DNA from: Gibbula magus
Taxonomy: Eukaryota > Mollusca > Gastropoda > Trochida > Trochidae
DNA: 64,000 nucleotides
Assembly (NCBI GenBank): GCA_936450465.1
Contig: OW388291.1
Coordinates: 80,303,436-80,367,435, forward strand
Reading direction: 5' to 3'
How positions within the stretch are numbered: the stretch's first letter is position 1; each line of letters begins with the position of its first letter. Made by a program: the position numbers and the translations under genes. This document shows, piece by piece, positions 54,172 to 64,000 of this stretch. A model generated the notes under the pieces. That model had not been told where the DNA came from. It did not search any database and worked only from the letters and a program-made list of their open reading frames with translations.

Positions 54172-54970
54172 AAATGAAACAGGAAACTGGTAAATGTGAT
54201 CTTTATTTCTTGAAAAATTATATTTACATTTTGAAAATGTAAATGAATGATGAAATTAACACCTGCTGTTAACCTTTTTTAGTATATACCCGGTATGTAT
54301 ACATGCAAAATCAACAAGAAACACCTTATTATTTTCTATCAAGTACATGATAACAAGCAAAAAGCATTAACTATATATATCTGGACGTCAACAGACATGT
54401 AGAAATAAGACATGTGAATGTAGGAGAGATACAATATATCAAACAGAGATAACAACACAGCTGTCTTTTTCATAGACTATTCATCTTAAATTAACAAGAG
54501 CATGAACAAAAACAACCACTGACCCTCACAATCATCCGAGTATCAAAAGTTCATTCATTTTGCAAAGGTCATAAGTTATTTTTACCCAGGTAATAATCTC
54601 TGTACACATTGAAACTGCTTAAATTTTTATGTTATTATTCATCAATGATGTGACTAAGATAGTACAATGTGTCTATGCCAAAACAAATTTATGATTCAGC
54701 TGATGAAGAAGTTCGCAATAGTCCAGAAAAATGTGGTTTTCAAAGTAAAGTAGCTAATTTCATCGAGAAATCTTGCAGTCGAACGTTAGCATTAAACACA
54801 ATGAACACTAAATGGCACGATCAATAGATCATCCACTCAGAACACTGTATGACATACAATCATATAAACACAATATACATTACATACAAATGTTCATAAC
54901 ATGATAAATGACATTATAAACTATCTCAGAAAATGAAATAGCAATGAACTGTGACATGTCCACTTGTCCA
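54172..54970. other. CDKN3 3' flank, no other gene
   Basis: AT-rich sequence downstream of the CDKN3 stop, likely including its 3' untranslated region. Confidence 0.45.
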
Positions 54971-54977
54971 CATAAAG

Positions 54978-57900
54978 TCACCGTGAGACTGACCGAGTTT
55001 CACATCCCTCCTCCGACTCAACTTCAGATTGAAGCTTCCGGAAATCGTTGATGAAATTGTATTGCTGGAATAAAAAGGAGTTATCTAATGAATAAGCTTA
55101 TAAGAAAAGAGACAATTAAAAACTGATAAGATGAAGTTTTATTAAGGCCAAATATTGTTAGAAAGGTATTTGAAACCCATATTATGAATTATGCATCAAT
55201 TAATACATCAGTTTTCTATTATTCAAACTCCAGTTTTATTAAAAAGCTTAGGCAAGTCTAATAGACTTGAATTAAAAGGTTTTTATTTCATTTTCAAATC
55301 TGATTTTTTTCCCATGAATTTCCTAACCTTGACAGACTGAATGGCTGCGGGTCCCCTAAGCTCCCTCACTTTGTTGATGGCGTCCTCCGCAATCAGTGTT
55401 TCATCCAGCAGCATCATCAAACACACCGCAACTGTGAGGAGGGAAACCATTCCACCAGTACAAATTATAATACTCTATGATTTTTAAAAGCTATCAAATA
55501 TTATAACAAATAATCATGTTACATATCCAGATAACTGTCTCTATTCAACAAGATTTAAGATTTAATTTGTTTAAAGATGTTTAAGTTGGGAAAATTGAGG
55601 TATTTATCAATTTATTTTAGCTACATTTAAACAGATAAATTTTAACATAGTAGTCAAGTAGATTTTACCTAAACATGACCTCCCAAGACCTCCAAAACAA
55701 CTGAAATGAGAGCATAGCAATTTGGATTATCAAAGAAGCATCTGTCAACAGACAAGTCAATGTTAAACTCAGTAACAATTTAAACAAGAGAATTAGTGAG
55801 CACAGCTCACTCATGATACCCCCGCTTTTAACATTGGTAAAAAAGAAATGTTTGAAAATAGCAAAAGGGCATCAATGTTTAAACTTTTGTATGAACAGAC
55901 CATTATATATAAGTATTATTAAAGCAGAGTAAGTATTACACTTGTAAGCATGTTTTAGGAGTAAAAGTCGAAAAATTTGAAAAATGTCATTAAATATGCA
56001 AATGAGGGTATGAAACATACAAATATGCAAATGAGGGTATGAAATATAAAAATGACAGATGTACACATCAGTGGTTTCTTAACATTTGAACAATTAGTGT
56101 CTGAGTTATGAGGAACAAAAAGTGTGAATGGCGAAGATGAAAAACGGAGAAAATTAGCATAAATTATGCAATTGAGGGTATGAAACATACAAAAGGCAGA
56201 TGTACACATCATGGTGATTGTACATATCAAGTTTCTTAACATTTGGACAACTGCTTTCAGAGTTATGAGTGGAACAAAAAGTGTGAATGGCGAGGATGAA
56301 AAACGGAGAAAATTTGCATATATTATGCAAATGAGGGTATGAAACATACAAAAGGCAGATGTACACATCATGGTGATTGTACATATCAATTTTCGTAAAA
56401 TTTTAGCAACTTCGTAGCGGGGGTATAATAAAAGAAGAGTCTCCCCTTTTAGTCCATTTTGATGACATTTTGACATTTTCCCTCAAAATTCATTTCAGAG
56501 ACTAAATATTTAGTCTACATCTGGCACAAGAGTCATTGTATCAGCACTCACTGGACTAGAGACCTCTTCCCGTTCATAATGTTGACCTTCAGCTCTTCAG
56601 CCATCTTGAGTACGCTGCTGACCGGAGGAACCTGGCCGTCAGGAAACGGGTAGTGATGAACAGTGATGTCAAACCCAGCAAAGTCGTGAAGGAGTCCGGG
56701 AACTCTGTACTTGTTGAGTTCCCCCTTCGTACACAGAGTGAACACATCCTTCACTCCTTTCTCTTGTAAGAATTCTGCAATCATGAGACCCCTGTCGTTA
56801 ATCTAACCTTCAGTCTATGGAATGGATCATCATTGCGATATAATTGTCTTTCTGATTGCAGGGGTTATAAAATATTTTAAGCTTTAAAATGTCACAGACA
56901 GTTTTTTTTGTGTGTGTTAAGTCACAGAATTCTGTCTGAAAGTGAAACCAATTTTGCATTTAAAATGTTTTTAGAGGGCGAGTTATCTGGGACTTACAGA
57001 TTTGTTAACCTCTATTGACATGTCTCCGAACATACTCACTCAACATGAGTGAATTGTTTATTTTCATTAAGATTGAGTAGATGGTAGATTCAAAGATTCA
57101 GTCGAATTGTAAAAAAGATCTCACTCTGAAAACAGAAAATGGTTGAAAAAAAATAATCACATTAAAGTCTTTAATTATACACATTAGAGGAATTAACCTC
57201 AAAATAATTAAATGGTGAAACCTTTAGACAATTTGCGCAAGGACAAATAAACTAGTCTTGGATCAATACTTACTGAGATCATTGCTTAAACTCCTCCATG
57301 TATCCTTGAATCGGCATCCTGTAAAAACAGTCAACTATCCAGTTTACATCAACTACAACAAGCAATTGTGACAAAGTTGACATGTTCCCTGCCGCAAAAT
57401 AATATTTCAAAAGTTAAAAATTAATCTCACAGTCAAGAAAATCAACTGAGCCCTGAATCTTCTCTTGAAGAACATTGGTGTAAGATATGATGACAATCCA
57501 TTGAATGGTTTATGGTCAATTTTCGTGAAGAGCTATTCTAGTTATTTTAGGGGCGAGTCCTGTGACATATGGTGAAAATCAGCCGGGTTTTGTGTAGAAA
57601 TGAATAATTTAAAGGTATGTGCGATTGTTTTTGAATGTCACCAATTTTTAGCGCCTCCTCCTTTACTCTATTTGATGTAGTGTTTATTTTGGACCTACGT
57701 TTTACCTTCATTTTAATTACGATATCGAGTTTTTGTGCTTCAGGGTCAGTCATTTCAATTTGCACATGTTAGTTTTTTTCAAAACAGTTATTCATGAATG
57801 TCTAAACTGTTAAAATCAAGTATACTATTTACCTGGAAGTCCTGATATCCCCAATTTCTCTTCAACACCTGTGAAACTCAGATCCAACCTGGAAATCACC

Positions 57901-58262
57901 AAGATTAACAAGGTTAATTTTCCTGTTCTCATGTATGCCACTTCTATATGCCCTTTAAAGACAACTCAATGAAACATATTCATCCTTTACATGGTTGTAT
58001 TATTAATTATTCAAATTTTTCAATTAACACTATGCCAACATGTCAATGAAATTATTGAAATGGAAAGATAGAAATTAATTTGGTAAAAACTTTCTGCAAT
58101 TACAAATTAAATGGTTTTCAATTTCCTCAATGAAATGCTTCTGACAAGAATGTAGTTTTGATTGCTAAAATGCCAAGAATTTCTTTTCAGGCCTTACCAA
58201 GCAATTTGCAGTGGAGACATATCAACATCGCCGCTTTCTTCGTCTGTGTCGAAGTCTGCCAT
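54978..58262 (-). CDS. CDKN3: Cyclin-dependent kinase inhibitor 3 (KAP phosphatase), 210 aa
   Basis: Seven coding exons: 58198-58262, 57833-57888, 57270-57318, 56552-56791, 55669-55700, 55328-55431, 54978-55064. The sum is 633 nt, giving 210 aa against 212 in human. Landmarks: MADFDTDEESGD start, GISGLPGCRFKD, TLCTKGELNKYRVPGLL, general-acid loop PFPDGQVP (D108), P-loop HCFGGLGRSC (C138, R144), and the C-terminal VKQYNFINDF and RSVSR as in vertebrates. KAP is a dual-specificity phosphatase that dephosphorylates the activation-loop Thr of CDK2. Exon 3 must use donor GTATTG (57270) rather than the stronger GTAAGT four bases upstream to keep frame. The start codon sits 21 nt after an acceptor TTTATCAG, so a 5' untranslated exon lies upstream. 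Confidence 0.93.
55789..56432 (+). mobile_element. Pearl-like element inside CDKN3 intron 4
   Basis: Same ends as 22723-24053 (AGAATTAGTGAGCACAGCTC and AGCGGGGGTATAATAAA) but only two to three core units and no ACGG tract. It lies antisense within the 851-bp intron between exon 4 and the P-loop micro-exon and makes up most of that intron. Confidence 0.85.
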
Positions 58263-58283
58263 TCTTTATTCCCTCTTTAGTCT

Positions 58284-59367
58284 CTGATAAATGTGACATA
58301 AAGGCAATAGGAAATTTATCATCTCAGTATTGTGAAAGATAATATTTACTAAGTAATAACGTTATTAACCCATGGCTACTTTGAAAGTTTATCAAAGCGT
58401 CCATTCATAACCTGATTTGAACCGTTTTGGGTTTTAACATGCAGGGGTTTCATTAATAGCCGGGTACAGGGGAAACATCCCCACCTGTGCGAATGTAATT
58501 ACCTGTCTATGAAAAGTCAAATTTACTTTTTTTCAATCTTAACTGCTTAACAGCCTGCTTTCCCTGCCTGTAAAAATCTTACACCCTGTATTATTATAAA
58601 TTAATGAAACCCCTAAACATGTTAACATGATAGTAGGTCATTTGGAAGACAATCTCGTTTCTCTCAGCAAAGACTAAAGCAAAGTGCAACATACCACTGT
58701 TCATTATGGCTATAGATCATGTAGGCCTATACAATTTAGAAATAATTAAGTTATTTCAATCGTGAAACATTTACATATCAACGTCAATCACAATTGTATG
58801 AATGACACAAAAAGTATCCAGGTTATTTTCATTATTATGTCATTTTGGCTTTACTACCGGTAACTTCAGGGACCTTATGTAGGTATATTCCTAGACCGAA
58901 ACCTCTGTCGTCCGAATGCTCTACCTCACACAGCGTATACTAATACTAATTATCCAGTGGGGTTGCAGGTAGAGCCTCTCGACCTAGTATATTCCCTGCT
59001 AACTTTTGGCTGAACACTTGAGCATTGATGGTTCGGACTTGACACATAATTCTCCACATTTTACTGAGTAGATCTGGCTTTTGGTTTTGATAATTTCCAA
59101 ACAAAACCTTAAAGCGAACTAGTTTTAGCAATGCCACTAAATTAGTATATCGATACTCGATAGATAATGCTCTCCAGTACAGGAGGGCTGATCGAAAACT
59201 GAACAATACTTCAGCCAGTTAGCTTGTTGGGTCATCAGCTGTAACGAAGATGTAATCTACATCTGTCAGTGTTAAATTTGGATAGGATACATTTTTAAAA
59301 TCTGTTTGGCAACTTAAATAATTTAATAAGACGCATCGTGGCAGACTTAGATTAATCGATCATTTAC
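58284..59367 (-). other. Probable CDKN3 5'-UTR intron
   Basis: Bounded by acceptor TTTATCAG (58284-58291) and a candidate donor TCAG/GTAAATG at 59368/59367. No coding exon is seen inside. Confidence 0.4.
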
Positions 59368-59470
59368 CTGACAACAAACAACACAACCGGAAGCTAATAA
59401 TTTTAATTCTCCCGCGCGTGAAAGAGGTCAAATTTGATTGGTTAAACAAAAAATCTCGCGAAACGGTATC
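59368..59470. promoter_or_regulatory. CDKN3 promoter and 5' exon candidate
   Basis: On the minus strand, in order: TTTCGCGAGA (TCTCGCGA-type) near 59453-59462, AACCAATCA (CCAAT box) near 59435-59443, CACGCGCGGGAGAA (E2F-like) near 59409-59421, CTTCCGGT (ETS) near 59388-59394, then the TCAG/GTAAATG donor. CCAAT plus E2F-like sites suit a cell-cycle gene. The block is a CpG-rich island in AT-rich DNA. The plus-strand gene begins further right, so the region may be bidirectional. Confidence 0.5.
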
Positions 59471-59639
59471 TGAAATTAGAGGCTTAAATATGCTTCTGAA
59501 TGAAAGGACACTGATAGTTTCTTTAACTATTTAAAGCAGAATTATTTGTTGCTCCTATCCTATTATTGTTTTCTAAATTAAACGAAAATATTTACTGACA
59601 AGTTTTACCCATAATGCCCTTCTTAGAAACTTCCAAAAT

Positions 59640-60850
59640 GGAGTCGAACTGATGTAAACAAACATGTTTTGATCAAAACATTAATTAAGTTCATACATTT
59701 ATAGGATTAATAAATTAATTTTAAAGATAGCAACATATGTTATCTTCTCTCATTTAGGCATCTCGTAAGAGTTGATTTGTGGTATTTGACAATGAATGAT
59801 TTGGGTGTTATTCAAGCACCTGTCACTGTCATTTGACACTCTGAGCTGGCAATCATGAATCAAAGATCAAGTGATTGTATATCACTCTAAGCAATCTACG
59901 AGTGAAATTTCTACTTGCTATACCTACACTGATAGTGATACGAAACATGTCAAGTGGCACGCAAGAAACAGAGAGGTACACATAGATTTAGAACCAGACC
60001 TTAATCCCTTTTTTCAATTCGTGATATTTAAAATAACATGCTTATGGCATGATTTCATTGCTTATTTACAAAACCAGAAAACCTGCAGTAAGAAAAATCA
60101 AATTGTTCATCAAGATAAGCTTGTTGTCTGGTGAAGGCCTATCTAAATGTAAACCTTTGCCTGAATATGAGTTTCTTCATATGAACAGTCAACTTCTGCT
60201 TCACTTTTCTAAAATACTTGATGTTACAGTTGATATAGTACCAAAGTGTATTAACATATATTAAGATGTCACATTATACTGAGTCAGATGATCTTTGATG
60301 TAAAATTCTAACTCCCTAAGTATGGTTTTATGGTGGCACACTTCTGTCAACTGATCATGAAAGTATTAATAACTATATAATCGCTGCAATCAAAACGGCT
60401 ATAGAAGCATGTTATTTTATACAGCAAGCATGCTTTAATGTTCTGCATGAAAGTAAGATAATTCTATATATACAGATATACCTGATAAAAGCAGTATAGG
60501 GAACCCTGTAGTTTTGTATAGATTTGAAGTTTACTGCTTATCTTAGGTCTTATAAATTGTGAAAAGGTGAATATGGGTGTAAGTAATGTCATACAATTCT
60601 TAAATCATTATTGACACAGTAATATGGTGCTTTGAAGATAGTTTATATAAGTTATGAGAATTCAGCATAAGTAAAAAGTTCTGAGAATTCACTGACCATG
60701 TATATATTAGAAGTCCAAAGATTATTGTATAAGGTTTCTTAAATTGTTCTTATACGTTTCTATTTGCATATTTTATAAATAGATAGACAATGCAATGTTT
60801 CTTATTTTTGTCAGGAAAGATAGACAATTTGGTTGTTTACATTTCTGCAG
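59640..60850. other. Spacer / 5' region of the plus-strand gene
   Basis: No coding exon is supported. It ends with a strong acceptor TTGTTTACATTTCTGCAG at 60833-60850, implying a 5' untranslated exon somewhere to the left. Confidence 0.45.
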
Positions 60851-60859
60851 AAGCTGAAA

Positions 60860-63708
60860 ATGCCGTCGTCAATAGCTCCGATAGAGCTGACAAGGAGTCA
60901 CTCGGTCAGACCACCACCGGGTCTGCGTTACGGCAACTTCGAAGGAGTGATTCATCTGCCTCCAGTGCATGTTATTGGTCGACGGAACAGTGATTTCTCA
61001 TCTCTGAACAACCAGCAGATTTACAAGACAGTGTGTGAGTGGTTTGAAGCATGGAGACCATGGCAACAGAGAATCACATTGTGTGGCATTGCAAACAGGT
61101 AATGTCAGCATTGTTAATTGGTTTTACGTTTCAGAGTATACATTTACTCCTTCATCAGGTGGAATATCACATTCCACCTGATGAAGGAGTAAGTATGTAC
61201 TCTTAAATATTTTTTCACATTAAAGAAGTTGTTATCCAGAAAATCTTCCAGCTCTTAGATATCATATTTTTCTTATACCGGTAAACTTGTTCATTGTTAT
61301 CGTATTATGTTGATGGCTCTTCCTGACACTTTGCAGTGTTTGTTATCTTCAGATAATTTGGAAATTCATGGCACAAGTTTGTGTGGTATCTGAAAATGCA
61401 GTAGAACATATTGTGAAAAGTGAAAAGTGATACAACATAAACAGTGACCTAAGTAAGGTTCTCACAAATACTCAAGTAAGTCAGGGTATGCAGGACATGA
61501 ATCTACTTTGTTTGACTCAAGTTTCCAAAAGAAAAATACCTTTTTTCATAATCATGTTCATTTATTCATATCTTATTGTTTTTCAATCAAAGTTCTATTG
61601 TCTTTTTACTCACATATTTCAGATTACATGATATTAATAAAACTAAATACATTGTTTCATGAATATGAATTGTTATTCCATCTTTATGTCAGCTTAACAG
61701 TCCAAATAAATAAATATTTTATCCTTGGGTACCATATCGATCCTAGGTTTTGATTGTTTGAAATGATAAATCTATAGATATTGTCAGCAACTCCTTACTC
61801 CTTGAAAGTCAACAATGTGTATTTTGTATGTTTCATGCTTCAGGTGTTCAGCACACCAGCTAGATATCCTAGCAACAACCCTGGAACCGATCCGTCACCG
61901 TGACTACACTACCGCCTCCCACCAGAGGTACCCTTCGGCTCCATTCAGGAAGGTCCGAGAGATCCACAGGATCCAAATTGACTCGCCGTCCAAACATAAA
62001 TCCCCCAAGAAGAAGAAACAACCGAAGCCACCAGCAACCCCCAAAACACCTGAAAAGCTACCGACCCCTCCAACAACTCAATGTAATCAAAAGAGAAAGA
62101 AAAGTAGGTCAATCTCTAAACAGTCGTCAGTGTCATTTGCTGATGAGAACCAATCTGAAGTGGTCGTAGACAATCAAAAACAAACTGAACAGGATATAGA
62201 CAATTTTGCTGAACAGCTTGCAACATCAGTATTGCAATTAGCTGTCCCAGAAGCTGCTGCTATTGTAGAAATAGAAAAACGAGATTTCACAAGATCAAAA
62301 GCAGCAAATGAGAAGAAAGATGACAATGTTGAAGAATCAGTCGACAAGGTCGATGATCCTATTGAGAAGACTCCTGGAGAAGAAGGAGGAGAAAGGAGCG
62401 ATGGAAACGAAAGTGAAGAATTGGAAGAGAAAGATGTTGAAAGTATAGACTCAGATGTGGAACAGAATGAAGTCAGTCATGAGGAAAAGGAAAATGATAA
62501 AGAAGATAAAGATAAAGACATTGAACCTGGCCTGGCCCACATGGAGAAGCCATTGAGTAGAGAATCCATCTTGAAGAAGTACACACTGAAGAAGAAGAAA
62601 ACGTCACAGAAGTACAAGGTGAAGACGATTGTGTTGCGGACGGGGTCGGTTCGGAGTAGTCGGAGTGGAGCCCGGACCAGCTCCAGTCAGTTCAGGAGGA
62701 GTGTGTTTGGATCCTCCGCTGTCAGCACTCTCGAGTACTTCTCTCCACGACAAGCTCTCGGTAAGGATAGAGAAAGTTCACAATACCTCTCATTTATTAT
62801 TATTATTGAGTTAGATCGTGCATCAGCTTGTTAGCTCTGGCACGTATCCTCTTTTCCCTCTCTCGGAATAGATCCACAATGCTATTCCATGAATTACCTC
62901 TCATTTAGTAAAGGGTTGGAATAGTCTTATGTTGTACATTTTTGCTGAGTTTCCTTTTGTCTATAAGATCATATAAGTCACCCATTCATGTAGTTTTCTG
63001 TTCAAATTACAAAGCTTTATATTCAGTTTTGATTTATGAGGTTTTACAATAGTTTACCAGGCCTCAAAGTAAACATTTTTTTCAAGGAGCGGACACGCTC
63101 CTAACATATTAATTTTGGGAGCAAAAGAAAATTTCAAGGAGCACATTTTAATTTTAGATTGCTTATGGGAATATATTAATGAATATAAGTAGAAAACTGT
63201 AAGTTAGCTAATATTCAATGCCATCTTGTGATGGATAAGAGTATTCTTTTGTGAAGAAACAGTCCTTTTTTTTAGTTGACCCCAAATTACTCAAAATTAC
63301 AGGGAGCAAATTGAAAAAATAGGGAGCAAATGCTCCCAAATTGGTAGCAACATTGAGGGCTGTTTACGCTTTTGATTATGAAGAGATTAATTTAGGTTTA
63401 ATTTGATTTGGTCAATTTTTTTTTAGTTAAAAAATTACACCTATTCCTAAGATTGTATATCTGGTTTGTTAAAAAGCGAGTCTAAATTTTCAATTTAATT
63501 TCCAAAAGGTGGAAAATTGCTGCGTGAGATACGCACTGGACCAGTTCAGAAGCCGTCTGGTCTGGAGGACATTCCAGTACAGATAGCCAGGTCCTACAAG
63601 AGTGTCAAATGGTGGCCTGAAGCTCCAAATGCGGGTAAAACCTTCAAGACAGCAAAACGTTTAGAACTGTCTGGAAGTTACCGTGAACAGCTGGCTCAGA
63701 TATGGGAG
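60860..63708 (+). CDS. Uncharacterised charged protein with FBXO16-like Trp motif (partial, runs off the window)
   Basis: Three exons: 60860-61098 (ATG, exon starts 60851), 61844-62760 and 63509-63708, with canonical splice sites and matching phases (2, 1, 0); 452 codons so far, continuing past the right edge. Residues about 48-95 (QIYKTVCEWFEAWRPWQQRI, then CSAHQLDILATTLEP) resemble the WFxxWxxxQRxxxL ... C helical segment in the N-terminus of FBXO16; homology is tentative. Then come a Lys/Pro-rich stretch (KSPKKKKQPKPPATPKTPEK), a long acidic low-complexity region, a basic Ser/Arg region (KKYTLKKKKTSQKYKVKT) and a conserved-looking tail ending SYREQLAQIWE. No F-box is visible in the window. 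Function unknown. Confidence 0.8.
61134..61205. repeat. Strong hairpin in intron 1 of the plus-strand gene
   Basis: Perfect 22-bp arms at 61144-61165 and 61171-61192 (ACTCCTTCATCAGGTGGAAT and its complement) with a 5-nt loop; weaker pairing extends outward to about 30 bp. It begins about 36 bp after the exon 1 donor. The adjacent 61214-61256 is a solo arm of the fold-back family at 14161-14307. Confidence 0.9.
62761..63508 (+). other. Intron 2 of the plus-strand gene
   Basis: GTAAGG donor and TTCCAAAAG acceptor. Contains a small tandem motif, GGGAGCAAA/AAGGAGC, at 63080-63345, but nothing that I recognise. Confidence 0.7.
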
Positions 63709-64000
63709 GTAAGATGAAGTAGAAATAACACAAGATATTGACGGAATACATTATACATTAGCAATTAACTTAATAAAGGTCCTCACTCAAATAAACACTC
63801 CTCCCTACTTCAAATTCACACAAATAGGACACCCCTCCCAACTTCAAACTTGTCGATTAGGTCAATCTTGAGCCATTTTCCCTGCTATGTTTTTTCTAGT
63901 TTGTAGTCCTTGGCCCCAGAACCTTTTCATGAGAGAATGCTGTAAATTTTAATGACCCTAATACATTGGCTCTCACAACATTATCTGTTCGTTCGTGAAG

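Noticed and set aside
58946..59206. An 86-codon minus-strand frame in the CDKN3 upstream region
   Set aside because: Lies in the probable 5'-UTR intron of CDKN3, with no homology recognised and no matching splice sites into the coding exons.

Overview
The window is eukaryotic nuclear DNA, AT-rich and repeat-dense, with short exons in canonical GT-AG introns and no bacterial features. The repeat content points to a marine mollusc, probably a gastropod: tRNA-headed SINEs, 'pearl'-like elements with internal tandem cores and an ACGG microsatellite, and dispersed repeats full of TGACCT half-sites. No species can be named from sequence alone.

Four host genes are supported by spliced protein structure. 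PET117 (minus strand, 41859-42571, two exons) is a small cytochrome c oxidase assembly factor. A THAP-domain zinc-finger gene (minus, 49801-51977, two exons) carries a transposon in its intron. CDKN3/KAP (minus, 54978-58262, seven coding exons) is a dual-specificity phosphatase whose catalytic loop is encoded by a 32-nt micro-exon. A plus-strand gene (60860 to beyond the right edge) encodes a charged protein with a Trp-rich helical motif reminiscent of the N-terminus of FBXO16. CDKN3 and this last gene are head to head, with promoter-like motifs (CCAAT, E2F-like, ETS, TCTCGCGA) near 59360-59470. Two isolated symmetric 117-nt candidate exons (24991-25107 and 47020-47136, minus) may belong to unrecognised genes.

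Layout: 1-16 kb is largely non-coding with MITEs, a reverse-transcriptase scrap, SINEs and fold-back elements. At 16.2-19.2 kb lies an array of about 71 copies of a 42-bp unit, readable in one frame throughout. 21.4-24.9 kb holds two pearl-like elements and SINE relics. 29.8-37.7 kb is a piggyBac island: a 6.16-kb element with an intact 677-aa transposase and TTAA/TTAG flanks, followed 291 bp later by a 1.48-kb non-autonomous relative with a perfect TTAA duplication. 45.4-47.0 kb is a decayed non-LTR retrotransposon. From 49.5 kb rightwards the window is gene-bearing, with several precisely bounded MITEs (8-10 bp target duplications).

The host genes are not an operon and have no evident shared pathway. 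The most distinctive content is the mobile-element ecology: several families can be bounded to the base by their target-site duplications, one carries a PHD-like zinc finger inside a host intron, and one carries repeated inverted POU-octamer motifs.
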